Positions 10,927 to 20,147 of a stretch of 64,000 bases of DNA are shown here, piece after piece. A program made the translations under genes and the position numbers. Every line of letters starts with the position of its first letter. Position 1 is the stretch's first letter. The stretch spans positions 1 to 64,000 of the forward strand of contig JAPLDO010000233.1 in NCBI GenBank assembly GCA_026391715.1. The letters are read 5' to 3'. The notes under the pieces are model-generated. The model worked only from the letters and a program-made list of their open reading frames with translations, searched no databases and was not told the DNA's origin. Origin of the DNA: Bacteroidota bacterium. GTDB taxonomy: Bacteria > Bacteroidota > Bacteroidia > Bacteroidales > FEN-979.

Positions 10927-11439
10927 TTAAAATTTATTCCAATGTACTTTTTGCTTATCGTAGCGGCTTTTAACATCGTGTGTTTTTCCTTCAAAATGTC
11001 CGAAAGGAATTACCGAAACAGGATTTAAATTTGAGGGCAAATTAAGAAGTTCACGAATGTCGTCAATTGCATTTAGGAAGACAGCGCCCCAAACACCGCC
11101 CATGCCCTTGGCATGTATTGCCAATAAAATATTTTCGGTTGCAGCACAACAATCGTGAAAATGATAACCGATATTTTTTTCCAATTTAGTATCGCCGCAA
11201 ACTAAAATGGCTGCTGAAGCATTTTTTAGATAACCAACATTTTGGTTTAGTTTTGAATATTCCTTCATAACGCTTTTATCGGTCATCACTATAAATTGCC
11301 AAGCCTGTTCGTTCCCTGCTGATGGTGCATTCATGCCTGCTTCTAAAATTTCGCAAATATCGGTTTCCGAAATAGTTTCGTTGGTGAATTTTCGCACACT
11401 GCGGCGAGTGTTAATTATATTTAAAAAATTATTTTCCAT
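10927..11439 (-). CDS. nitroreductase family protein
   Basis: NIINTRRSVRKFTNETISETDICEILEAGMNAPSAGNEQAWQFIV; GKGMGGVWGAVF-type segment. Confidence 0.93.
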   Translation of the reverse strand: MENNFLNIINTRRSVRKFTNETISETDICEILEAGMNAPSAGNEQAWQFIVMTDKSVMKEYSKLNQNVGYLKNASAAILVCGDTKLEKNIGYHFHDCCAATENILLAIHAKGMGGVWGAVFLNAIDDIRELLNLPSNLNPVSVIPFGHFEGKTHDVKSRYDKQKVHWNKF

Positions 11440-11455
11440 TTAATTTCATAATCTG

Positions 11456-13132
11456 TCAGTCGACTAACTTTGTAGCCGGTAAAATCATTCCGTCAAATGT
11501 TGAATTTAACGACTCTGCTTTCCCTTCTTTGTTTAAAACGAATGAAATCTTACTGGCAACTTCCATTGCAAAATAATCTAATTCACCTGTGGGCAGCAAT
11601 TCGTATTTAGGCATATATGGCGTTAATACAAATAATTTGTCATTCTCTTTTATTATCTCAATTACGTAATTATTTCCAAAATCATATTTACCAGTCAATT
11701 TATCATAAAAGTCAGGATTAATTTTTATAGGAGTTTCATCTTTAAGTCTGGTCGCTTCAAAAAAATCACCGTTTTGATATTGAAATAAACGATCAACAAT
11801 TGAGTATCTGTCTGATACGAATTTAATTTTTGCATTCCGGGCCTTGAAATAAAATTCATTTTCAGAAATGGGGGTCAATGGACTTGCTTCCATAGCTGTC
11901 ATTTGTCCAAATAATTGTTTGTCTTTCAATGTTACCCATAAGGCCATCCCTTGCCCGTAATTATACCTGCCCACATATTTTTTCAAAATGTTTTCGCTAA
12001 CAATCGTGTCCACGCCAATACGCTGATTTTCGATTTTATCCTGGAGTATAAATTCAAATATTGCCTGACCATTTAATGTTGGATGAATACCTTCCGGTGA
12101 CGGAAGAGAGTTTAATAAAACACAAACGGTAAGCTTGTTTTCCGGCTGGCGTCCAAGAAATGCGCTAAAACCAGAGACGCCACCTGAATGTTGAATAAAT
12201 TTAAGTCCCCTGTTAGTAATTAAGAACCAACCAAACCCATAGTCAACCTTGCTGCCACTGTTTAAACCCGCCTGTGTGAAAGCTGCTTTTAAAGTGGCAT
12301 TTGATAATACTTTTTCATTAAAAATAGCCTCGTTCCATTTGTACAAATCCTTTGTGGTGGAATAAATACTTCCAACTCCCAAAGTCCACGACATTTCCTG
12401 AAAGTCAGCTTTCTTGACCTTTCCACCATTCATACTGTATCCTTGCGCTTCGTTATTCAATACAATATTGGTTTCGTAGATACCTGAATTTTTCATACCC
12501 AAAGGTTTGAAAAAAGTTTCGTTCAGATATTCACCTAAAGTTTTACCTGAAAGTTGCGCAACGATATAACCTAAGATAAAATAACCGGAATTGTTATACA
12601 GGTATCGTTCTCCCGGATTGAAATCGTATGGAAGTTTTTTAATGATATCAAGTAATGCCTGAGGAGTAACAGGCTTGGTCATATCCAAATTAGGTGTAGA
12701 ATTATAATCATGGATTCCGGAAGTATGCGTAAGAAGTTGATAAATCGTTACTTCATTTCCGCGTGGAAAATCGGGGATGTACTTTGATAATTTATCCTCT
12801 GTCTTTATCTTGCCTTCTTCCTGAAGTTTGAGAATAGCAACAGCCGTAAATTGTTTTGAAATAGAACCTATTTTGAATTTTGTATCAGGCGTAACAGGAA
12901 TTTTCTTTTCAATATCTGCATACCCAAATCCTTTTTGGTAAATTATATCTCCGTTTTGGGAAACCAATACAGAAGCTCCCGGCATTGTGTCAATCTGTAA
13001 ACTTCTAAATATGTGCGAAATATAGTAATCTAAGGAGGGTATTCTATTCTTTTCCTGAGCTTGCAGGTTAATACCTGCCAGAAGGTTAATCAAAATGATT
13101 GCAGACGAAACAAATCCAACTATTTTTTTCAT
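11456..13132 (-). CDS. serine hydrolase (beta-lactamase class C-like)
   Basis: FKIGSISKQFTAVAILKLQEEGK (SxxK), YLYNNSGYFILGYIV (YxN), QHSGGVSGFSAF. Confidence 0.93.
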   Translation of the reverse strand: MKKIVGFVSSAIILINLLAGINLQAQEKNRIPSLDYYISHIFRSLQIDTMPGASVLVSQNGDIIYQKGFGYADIEKKIPVTPDTKFKIGSISKQFTAVAILKLQEEGKIKTEDKLSKYIPDFPRGNEVTIYQLLTHTSGIHDYNSTPNLDMTKPVTPQALLDIIKKLPYDFNPGERYLYNNSGYFILGYIVAQLSGKTLGEYLNETFFKPLGMKNSGIYETNIVLNNEAQGYSMNGGKVKKADFQEMSWTLGVGSIYSTTKDLYKWNEAIFNEKVLSNATLKAAFTQAGLNSGSKVDYGFGWFLITNRGLKFIQHSGGVSGFSAFLGRQPENKLTVCVLLNSLPSPEGIHPTLNGQAIFEFILQDKIENQRIGVDTIVSENILKKYVGRYNYGQGMALWVTLKDKQLFGQMTAMEASPLTPISENEFYFKARNAKIKFVSDRYSIVDRLFQYQNGDFFEATRLKDETPIKINPDFYDKLTGKYDFGNNYVIEIIKENDKLFVLTPYMPKYELLPTGELDYFAMEVASKISFVLNKEGKAESLNSTFDGMILPATKLVD

Positions 13133-13207
13133 AATTACTATTTTAAAGATTACTTTTTGAGTTCATTATCAATTTATTATGATGGATCAGCATGATGCCG
13201 CAGAACA

Positions 13208-14515
13208 TTAATTTTTATTGATTCCTTTCCAATCAATCTTTCTTGAGTAATACATTACGATGGTCAAAATGACAAATAGCCCCATGCTCCCTATCAATAG
13301 GGCATAATCTTGCAACTGAAGGATGACGAAAATAAAACTATAAAGTATTACTAGATTTCCGCTCACCAAATAAGCCAATTTTTTGTCTCTAAGGATGCTT
13401 CTTGAGTACCAGGTAATTAGCCCGATTGTCATTATACTTGCTATTAAATACGCGAAGTTGAAATATAACTGCTCTGATAACGATAAGAGCAGAACGTAAA
13501 AAATACATAAGGCAAATCCAATGAGTATATACTGCAATGGGTGGATTGAATTGTTATTCAGCAATTCCAGAAAAAAGAAAATCAGAAATGTAAGCGCAAT
13601 AAACAGAATTGCATATTTGATGGAACGATCCGTTTTGGTATAATTATCAACCGGAAGGTATAACATGACGCCAAATGCCGATTCATCGACTGAGAATGTT
13701 GAATTTAGCCATGATTGTGGATAGTTCCTATTTAAATGAAGCACTTTCCAATTTGCCGAGAAGCCAGTTGATTCAATTTCCCTGCTTATTGGTAAAAAAG
13801 CGCCATCAAAACTAGGAGTTGCCCATCCGGATGAAATGCTTATTATCGTTTGTTTCCCGACTGGAGTGAAATAGAGATATTGCGAACCTCTCAATTTTAA
13901 ATTTATCGAAAAATCGTGGATGTGATTGAGCGAATCCTGGTTATTAATTTGGATTCGGGTGTTGATTCCACTTTTAAAGATGTCAGTTGTCTCAACTCCG
14001 GAATTAAATGAATACTTCGTTGTATCAAAGTTAATGGTAACGCCATTTTCAATTCCGCGCAAATCGGTTATCCCAATCGAAATAAATGCTTCATTATACA
14101 AAATATCTTTTGACTGGATTGAAGGAAGCGATGGATTAAGGTCCGAAAAAGTTCCGTAAATTTCAATATCTGATGTATATACAACGGTTTCATACATTCC
14201 CCGGTATCGTTTTTCAGGCGCTAATTTCCCTTTAATATTTAGTTCCTCAGGAAGTATATGGATGTATTTTTTAGTTTTATGCACTGTCCCATTGGATTCT
14301 CTATAATAGTCCTCGTAGGGGATGGACACAATAGGCCCTGTTAATGTTTGAGCGTTGGCCCATTTGTTGCTTACCTCTGTAAATGCCTCTTTTTGTCGGG
14401 ATTGCCTTTCATCCACTAAGGTATTAATGATTAACGTTGGAATAAGAAGCAAGATAATCAAAGCTGTGACTATAAATCCTTTGATCGTAATCTGGTTTTT
14501 TGATTTCTCAGTCAT
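13208..14515 (-). CDS. CreD-like inner membrane protein
   Basis: LLIPTLIINTLVDERQSRQKEAFTEVSNKWANAQTLTGPIVSIPY; GFSANWKVLHLNRNYPQSW; C-terminal multi-TM. Confidence 0.88.
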   Translation of the reverse strand: MTEKSKNQITIKGFIVTALIILLLIPTLIINTLVDERQSRQKEAFTEVSNKWANAQTLTGPIVSIPYEDYYRESNGTVHKTKKYIHILPEELNIKGKLAPEKRYRGMYETVVYTSDIEIYGTFSDLNPSLPSIQSKDILYNEAFISIGITDLRGIENGVTINFDTTKYSFNSGVETTDIFKSGINTRIQINNQDSLNHIHDFSINLKLRGSQYLYFTPVGKQTIISISSGWATPSFDGAFLPISREIESTGFSANWKVLHLNRNYPQSWLNSTFSVDESAFGVMLYLPVDNYTKTDRSIKYAILFIALTFLIFFFLELLNNNSIHPLQYILIGFALCIFYVLLLSLSEQLYFNFAYLIASIMTIGLITWYSRSILRDKKLAYLVSGNLVILYSFIFVILQLQDYALLIGSMGLFVILTIVMYYSRKIDWKGINKN

Positions 14516-14530
14516 TTTATTATCCGTTAA

Positions 14531-14632
14531 TTGATAGTTGCCAATGCCTTGCCAGCAGCCGCCAGTGCGGGTTTTACTTGTTGCATCGTTGCTTTTCCTC
14601 TGTCGCTAATCGGTTGGGCAGGTTTTCCCTCA
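14531..14632 (-). repeat. attC-like palindrome C (partial copy of family D), 3' of the alpha/beta hydrolase
   Basis: gccagcagccgccagtgcgggttttacttgtt...gcttttcctctgtcg aligns with element D (17871-17925). Confidence 0.45.
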
Positions 14633-14638
14633 TTTTTG

Positions 14639-15913
14639 TTATTTTTTCAGAAACTGATCGAACCAATTTTTCGCATGTATCACTGAATATATGAAAGTTG
14701 CACGATGATCGGCTTTATCTCCTGCATAAACAGCGGTTGTGGGTCCACCGCCCAAAACTTTTTGAAAAGTTTCAGGAAGTCTTGCTATAAAAACCGGAAC
14801 CACCTCGTCAGAGCCACCATAATAATTATACAAAGGCGTATGACTGCGCCAGCGGTATGCCTGACTTTTATCTAAAACTTGCCAATATGGACTTTCGCAT
14901 GTGTTCCCGCTTGCCAGGAACTCAGGCTTAAGATAATCCTGCAGTTTGTCTTTGGTAAGTTTTCTGAAAGTCGCCCAATCTATTTTGCTGTTGTAAAAAT
15001 CGATGGATGCCTGAAGATACTCGGGGCGAATTGCCGAGGCAGTTAATCCAACCTGTTGGTGATAATATTCCTGTGCCTGAATCTGCAATGTTATACAACC
15101 CGGAAGATAAACAGCATCAATTGGTTGATAATTATTAAACCATCGGTCATACATTACAAGTCCATCTGCCGGAGCGCTTGCTGTTGCAGTTGCTGTTACG
15201 GTAATTCCTAAAGATTCCAATTTTTGCAGTAAGACCAGTGTAGCCCAGCCGCCCTGCGACCATCCGGTTAAAAATAATGGACCCTGCTTGATTTTTTTTG
15301 AGGTCAGGATGCTATTGGCTGCAAATAACATATCAACACAGGCCTGTTGAGCGCTGTTTAAAACAAGGTAGCTGTCGGGAAGGTCAGACATTCCTTTTCC
15401 AAAATAATCAGCGCATACAACAATATAACCCTGCGATGCAAACCGCGAAACTATGATTTTTGTCTCCATTGAATTTTCCGGGAAAGATGGCGCTTCGGTT
15501 TTGGAAAATGTTGTTCCATGTTGATACATCAACAATGGCATAGAATCTGAACCATTTTCAGGAATAGCAATTAATCCGGAAGCAACTACTGGCCTGTTGG
15601 AGAGTTCAGGTATTACTGAATTATATTTTACACGATACAATTTTACAGGATATGTTGCAGGCGGGAAACTGTCGTTATATGCCTTGGAACCAACCGTGGA
15701 AGTCTGTAAAAAATCTTCGAGATCTTTCTTGAAAACTTCGTTTAGTTTATGGGTGTCATAAGTTCCGATTAATTGGTATTGAACGCCGGACGATACTTTA
15801 ATATAATCATTGTCAGCTTGTCCGAAGGACTGCGGCAAGAAACCGATGATTAAATTGAAACAAAGGACACAAGCCCCAATTCCTGTTTTGATACTACCAC
15901 TTATAATTTTCAT
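14639..15913 (-). CDS. secreted alpha/beta hydrolase
   Basis: LLMYQHGTTF, nucleophile elbow LTGWSQGGWATL, C-terminal DHRATF. Confidence 0.82.
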   Translation of the reverse strand: MKIISGSIKTGIGACVLCFNLIIGFLPQSFGQADNDYIKVSSGVQYQLIGTYDTHKLNEVFKKDLEDFLQTSTVGSKAYNDSFPPATYPVKLYRVKYNSVIPELSNRPVVASGLIAIPENGSDSMPLLMYQHGTTFSKTEAPSFPENSMETKIIVSRFASQGYIVVCADYFGKGMSDLPDSYLVLNSAQQACVDMLFAANSILTSKKIKQGPLFLTGWSQGGWATLVLLQKLESLGITVTATATASAPADGLVMYDRWFNNYQPIDAVYLPGCITLQIQAQEYYHQQVGLTASAIRPEYLQASIDFYNSKIDWATFRKLTKDKLQDYLKPEFLASGNTCESPYWQVLDKSQAYRWRSHTPLYNYYGGSDEVVPVFIARLPETFQKVLGGGPTTAVYAGDKADHRATFIYSVIHAKNWFDQFLKK

Positions 15914-16102
15914 AATTATCAGTTTTGATGTTGTTTCATTGATAGAAAATTGTACAGGTTACCAATCTGACATTTTGTAAAATAATGGAAATGCATTTTT
16001 GTCGGTGACCATCCTAAGAAATAATTTCAATTTATATATTTGCCCTTTGGCCATTATTATTGTCGGGTAACGCAGGCGGGTTACCCTGCCCTTGTCCCCT
16101 AA

Positions 16103-16138
16103 GAACCGTACTTGATAGTTTCCCATCATACGGCTCAG
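16103..16138 (-). ncRNA. group II intron domain V hairpin
   Basis: rc of agaaccgtacttgatagtttcccatcatacggctc: conserved GAGCCGTA...GAAA...TACGGTTC; coordinates approximate. Confidence 0.75.
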
Positions 16139-16182
16139 TCTCTCCAAAGGCGGATTAAACCACCCGGCAATTTACAATATAT

Positions 16183-16436
16183 TCAGTTCACAAATCTGTA
16201 CCTAAACCTTTTGACGAAGTAATTATCCCAGGAAGTATCGAAAGGATTAGCGTTTCCATTAATGAGCCGATGACGTTTGATATGGAAGTAGCCAAACATG
16301 CGAGGCAAGATAATCTTACCGATGTGTGTAATTTTGGTTTTCTCCGGTGATAAGAGTAACCCCCTTGTACTCGTATAAAACATACTTGCATCCTGTCTTC
16401 TTGCCATTTTGGCCAATGTGTATCAACAACTTTCAC
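16183..16436 (-). pseudogene. group II intron reverse transcriptase/maturase fragment (two frames)
   Basis: TRGLLLSPEKTKITHIG and FGYFHIKRH resemble the RT thumb region (...LSPEKTKITHI...FLGFHIRR...), with most of the RT missing. Confidence 0.65.
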
Positions 16437-16672
16437 ATTTTCGCTGCATGACGGTACGTCGCCGGCAGTTTATATGTTTTCACCATACCACCAAAGCCGA
16501 CGCCTTTCAGAATGTTGTTCTGTCAGGGAATCTTGTTCCGGCAGCTTCACACCCCAATGTTGCCATTGACGCATGTGCCGGTAGGCTACTCATGATGGAA
16601 CATGAGATTAAATCACTCTTATAAAGAACGTTTAAAGTTATTTGAACGGCCTCGTGCCGCACTTCTAATTGA

Positions 16673-16802
16673 GCCTAACGATTGAGGCTATATGCAGTTA
16701 GGTATTGCGGGTTAAACATCTGTCTGCCGACACCGAAGTTTGGGCGGGTCAGGATGCTTGACATACAACCGAAACCCTTATTGCATATAGCCTTCGTTAG
16801 CG
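16673..16802 (-). repeat. attC-like palindrome B, 3' of the Fic gene
   Basis: Arms ctaacgattgaggctatatgca / tgcatatagccttcgttag pair almost perfectly; minus-strand ends GCTAAC...GTTAGGC (the latter fits attC GTTRRRY); shares core with element A. Confidence 0.62.
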
Positions 16803-16875
16803 TTTCGTTGTTTTCTATTTTGTCGTTTCGCTTTTCATTTTTTTGTTGTGTCCTGCCCCTTTTGCCGTTTTTTCT

Positions 16876-17775
16876 TTAATCATTTTCTTCGTAATAATAT
16901 GAGTAGTCAATTCCTTTCATAAACATTTCGCGGTCGTTTATTTTAGTGGTAAGCGCTTTTTCCAAAAGTGTTTTTAGAACACTACTTTGGATTGGACTTA
17001 ACATCATTGCGTTCATGTAATCTCGCTTGCTTATTTTACTCCAATCTACGCATTTTTTGAGGCGTTTTTTTAATATCAAATCCAACCATATTCGGGCGCT
17101 TCTGCCGTTGCCTTCCATAAAAGGGTGTGCAATGTTCATTACTATATATTTGTTTACGATTTCGTCAAATGTAGTTTCGGTCATTGCTTCTATTTGCATT
17201 AATGTGTCGCCTAAAAAGCGCGATACGGCAAATTGAAAACCACCTTTTGAAATATTTTTTTGTCTGATTTGTCCCGCAAAATCATACAATCCGCCAAACA
17301 AATAAGCGTGTATTTGTTGCAAACCTTTAGTTGTGCCAACTTCTATGCTGTTGATAAAAGAACTTTCAAACATGGCATACGCTTTTGTTTTGCTTTTTCC
17401 ATCTATGCTTTCATCGCTGTACGTAAACCATTCTATAAATCGGTTTGCCTTTTTGCTCGGAAATTCTTTGCCTAAGGCAATAATACCGGCGTAATCCAAC
17501 ATATCGCTTAAATATCGTTTACCGTCGCTTGCTAAAAGTTTCAGTTGGGTAGTGGCGCTAACCAACTCGCTGGTTTCTTTTTTTATTTTGGCTTTAAGGT
17601 ATTTCCAATAGTTGCGGGTTTTGGTGTAGTCGTCTTGGTCGGTAAGCAAAGCTACAATATCCAACACACTAAACCACCACTTGGCGTTTTGTTCGTCCCA
17701 AACGGCTCGCACTTCGCGGTCGTCAAAAAAACGTATGGATATTTTTGTATTACTCATAATTTTAATGTTAACCAT
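16876..17775 (-). CDS. Fic/DOC family protein with N-terminal Bro-N-like domain
   Basis: Fic motif [15 protein letters not shown]-terminus [32 protein letters not shown]...[12 protein letters not shown] resembles Bro-N/antirepressor domains. Confidence 0.88.
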   Translation of the reverse strand: MVNIKIMSNTKISIRFFDDREVRAVWDEQNAKWWFSVLDIVALLTDQDDYTKTRNYWKYLKAKIKKETSELVSATTQLKLLASDGKRYLSDMLDYAGIIALGKEFPSKKANRFIEWFTYSDESIDGKSKTKAYAMFESSFINSIEVGTTKGLQQIHAYLFGGLYDFAGQIRQKNISKGGFQFAVSRFLGDTLMQIEAMTETTFDEIVNKYIVMNIAHPFMEGNGRSARIWLDLILKKRLKKCVDWSKISKRDYMNAMMLSPIQSSVLKTLLEKALTTKINDREMFMKGIDYSYYYEEND

Positions 17776-17861
17776 TCTGTCACGCTGTAATTATTCGTGC
17801 AACGTTATGTTAATTTTTATCTTGTAGTTGAAGTCTGCGGCGTCACGTTACAATAAACGCC

Positions 17862-17987
17862 AACGTGCCACCGGCAGCCGCAGTGCGGGATTTACTTGTT
17901 TTATGTTTGCTTTTCCTTTATCGTTTATAGGTTTGGTGAATGCCCGCCTCCGGAAACCGCCCGCAATGCCCGGCTGCCAGTTCGTTA
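17862..17987 (-). repeat. attC-like palindrome D, 3' of the orphan T9SS-tail ORF
   Basis: Arms ccggcagccg..tgcggg / cccgcaatgcccggctgcc with aacg/cgtt outer ends; left half homologous to element C. Confidence 0.5.
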
Positions 17988-18019
17988 CCTGCAAGGGTTC
18001 ATTATTCAGTGTGTTTTGA

Positions 18020-18319
18020 TCATAATTTAACGACTTTCTCCGTAAACAATAATTTATTGTCAGATGAAAACACATTTATGACATAGCTTCCAGGTTTAAG
18101 GTCTGCAACTGATATCCTATTCTCAAGGGTTCTAATTGTATTGCAAGTCTTACCCCCCGAGTCAGTAATGACAATGTTTTTGATTCCATTAATTGAAATT
18201 GTCAGCAGATTACTTGTCGGATTTGGGTAAATCACATACTCGGTTAATGATACATTTTCAACAACGGGTCTCATACTGTTTTTAATGACTTTTTTAGTAA
18301 TCGATTTATGAGTCCCCAA
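18020..18319 (-). CDS. orphan T9SS C-terminal sorting-domain ORF (probable gene fragment)
   Basis: EYVIYPNPTSNLLTISINGIKNIVITDSGGKTCNTI...DLKPGSYVINVFSSDNKLLFTEKVVKL; no signal peptide or passenger. Confidence 0.75.
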   Translation of the reverse strand: MGTHKSITKKVIKNSMRPVVENVSLTEYVIYPNPTSNLLTISINGIKNIVITDSGGKTCNTIRTLENRISVADLKPGSYVINVFSSDNKLLFTEKVVKL

Positions 18320-18390
18320 ACTGCAATTTTGGTAGCAGAAAACCGCTGATTGCGCTGGTTTTGCAGGCTTGTTACCAACAGCACTTGGTT
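18317..18390 (-). repeat. attC-like element F, 3' of the HigA-like antitoxin gene
   Basis: ctgcaattttggtagcagaaaaccgctgattgcgctggttttgcaggcttgttaccaacag; homologous to element E; short arms ctgcaa/ttgcag. Confidence 0.5.
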
Positions 18391-18391
18391 A

Positions 18392-18697
18392 TTACAAAAT
18401 TGTCAAACGAATCTTTTTGCCAAGCCCAGTCTCAAATATCTTGAATAAGGTTGATAATTGAATGTCGGCTTTTCCGTTTTCAAGTCTGGAAATATAACTT
18501 TTCTTCGTCCCTATTTTGTCTGCTAATTGTTCCTGTGTAATATGGGCTTCTTTTCTTGCTTCTTTTAACATTTCTGAAATAATAAAAAAATTCGCTTTGG
18601 CATCATACGCGTCTCGTAACGAAGTGCCTACTTTGCCATACTTTATATCCAAGAGTTCATCGAATGTTTTAGCGTTTCTTATTGCTTGTTCTTCCAT
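18392..18697 (-). CDS. XRE-family HTH antitoxin (HigA-like)
   Basis: EARKEAHITQEQLADKIGTKKSYISRLENGKADIQLSTLFKIFE helix-turn-helix. Confidence 0.9.
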   Translation of the reverse strand: MEEQAIRNAKTFDELLDIKYGKVGTSLRDAYDAKANFFIISEMLKEARKEAHITQEQLADKIGTKKSYISRLENGKADIQLSTLFKIFETGLGKKIRLTIL

Positions 18698-19049
18698 TTT
18701 CCTTAGTTTTTGAACTTTTAAAATATTCCCGCTTCAGTCGGAGGGCTTTCTCAATTTCTTTCAAAGGTGTTTTCTGTGTCTTTTTTTGAAATCCGCTGAA
18801 TAAAACAACAATATTTCCCTCATCGAAGCAGCAGAAAATTCTGTATATATTTGAACTGTATCCTACTTTCACTTCATAGAGGCCATCAGTACCTTCAATT
18901 AGGCTGAGAAATTTCTTAGAAACTCTCTCAGCCTACCTGATTATTCGCAGCACAAATTCTATCTTCTCCTGAACCCTTGTCGTTTGTTCAAGATAGAAAT
19001 CAGCAAAGTTGCTGCCATGAAATATGATTATTCTTTCAACAAATTTCAC
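18669..19049 (-). pseudogene. HigB/RelE-superfamily toxin interrupted by an in-frame TAG
   Basis: One frame reads (GTG)KFVERIIIFHGSNFADFYLEQTTRVQEKIEFVLRIIR-TAG(18933-18935)-AERVSKKFLSLIEGTDGLYEVKVGYSSNIYRIFCCFDEGNIVVLFSGFQKKTQKTPLKEIEKA. Confidence 0.82.
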
Positions 19050-19123
19050 ATTACAAAGTTAACGGTAAAGTCAACATTTCCTAATTTTCGTTAACAGTAT
19101 GATCCTGTTTTTTTAGGGTTGTT

Positions 19124-19230
19124 GCTAACGGTTAAGGTATTGCCACAGTGCCGTCCGCTCAAATGTTTCAAGTTACCACAAAACTTTCTGGCGGCATTGT
19201 GGCAATACCTGCGTGATGTGTTCGTGCTTT
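19124..19230 (-). repeat. attC-like palindrome G, 3' of the DNA methylase gene
   Basis: Arms aaggtattgccacagtgccg (19134-) / cggcattgtggcaatacct (-19210), flanked by gttgctaacgg and gcgtgatgtgttcgtgc. Confidence 0.6.
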
Positions 19231-19256
19231 TATTTTCCTTTGGTCTGTCGTTTGAA

Positions 19257-20147
19257 TTACATTGTCGCTTTCTTTCTTGTTCGTTTATATTTCACTTTTG
19301 GTTCAAACAAACAATACTGACTTTCCTCAGCAATTTGTTTTGGTAATTTTTGCAGGTAGTTTGAAATAAAAAGTTCTTTTCCTGTTTGGTCAGAAGTGTC
19401 TGTAATATTTCTCATACCATAAGTCAAGTCCCAGGGAATAATGTTTGCGAATGAAAACAAGTCCCGGATATATTCACTGTCGTCATAAGTAATGAGCCAA
19501 TTGTGTTTGCAGTTTTTCATTGTATCTGCAAACCGAATGTGGTCAAAAACTTTGTGCAGGTTTCCGTTCTTTCCGTAAAGAGCCGATTTAGTTGCTGAAT
19601 GATAAGGCGGGTCAAGAAAAATAAATACATTTTCCCCATCTTGTTTTACTAACTCTTCATAGTCAAGATTAGTGATAGTTGAGCCGTTAATTACTTTGGC
19701 AAATTGATTAAGTCTTTTAATACTGCTTTCGGTGAAACGACCTGTAAAAGCTCCTTCACTAAAACCACCGCTTAAACTTGTTCCGGAAAATGTAATTCGG
19801 TTGTAAATAAAAAACGCTGCGGCTCTTTCCAAATCATTAAAGCCTGATATATTTTCATTTAAAAATTTATGTAATTCTTTTCCTATTGTGAATTTATTTC
19901 GCCATTCATAAATTTTATCAATTAAAGTATCTACGTCTCGTTGCGACATTTCCCAAAATTTAAAAAGTTCAAAATAAAGGTCGTTGACCCAAAACTTTTT
20001 ATTTGGAAATCGTTGTTTGGCATAAATAAAAATAGAGCCTCCACCTAAAAATGGTTCACGAAACTCTTCAAAATAGGGCAACAGAGTTGAAATTAAGTCA
20101 ACGGCTCTGCTTTTGCCTCCAGGGTATCTTAATGGACTTTTTATCAT
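19257..20147 (-). CDS. Dam-type (D12 class) DNA adenine methylase
   Basis: LRYPGGKSRAVDLI, FLGGGSIFIYA, motif FIFLDPPYHSATKSALYG. Confidence 0.93.
   Translation of the reverse strand: MIKSPLRYPGGKSRAVDLISTLLPYFEEFREPFLGGGSIFIYAKQRFPNKKFWVNDLYFELFKFWEMSQRDVDTLIDKIYEWRNKFTIGKELHKFLNENISGFNDLERAAAFFIYNRITFSGTSLSGGFSEGAFTGRFTESSIKRLNQFAKVINGSTITNLDYEELVKQDGENVFIFLDPPYHSATKSALYGKNGNLHKVFDHIRFADTMKNCKHNWLITYDDSEYIRDLFSFANIIPWDLTYGMRNITDTSDQTGKELFISNYLQKLPKQIAEESQYCLFEPKVKYKRTRKKATM

Larger units (their letters stand above)
16062..16662 (-). mobile_element. degraded group II intron with truncated, frameshifted intron-encoded RT and preserved domain V
   Basis: Minus strand: GTGCGGCACGAG at the candidate 5' end (16662); RT/maturase remnant RGLLLSPEKTKITHI; domain V GAGCCGTATGATGGGAAACTATCAAGTACGGTTCT; DVI-like hairpin GGGTAAC-CCGCCTGC-GTTACCC ending CGAC near 16062. 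Boundaries inferred. Confidence 0.72.

Noticed and set aside
15959-16147. 62-aa ORF MERLSRMMGNYQVRFLGDKGRVTRLRYP...
   Set aside because: It is a translation across the group II intron domain V/VI hairpins, so not a likely protein.
16409-16624. 71-aa plus-strand ORF
   Set aside because: Lies antisense to the intron relic and reads through likely ribozyme sequence.
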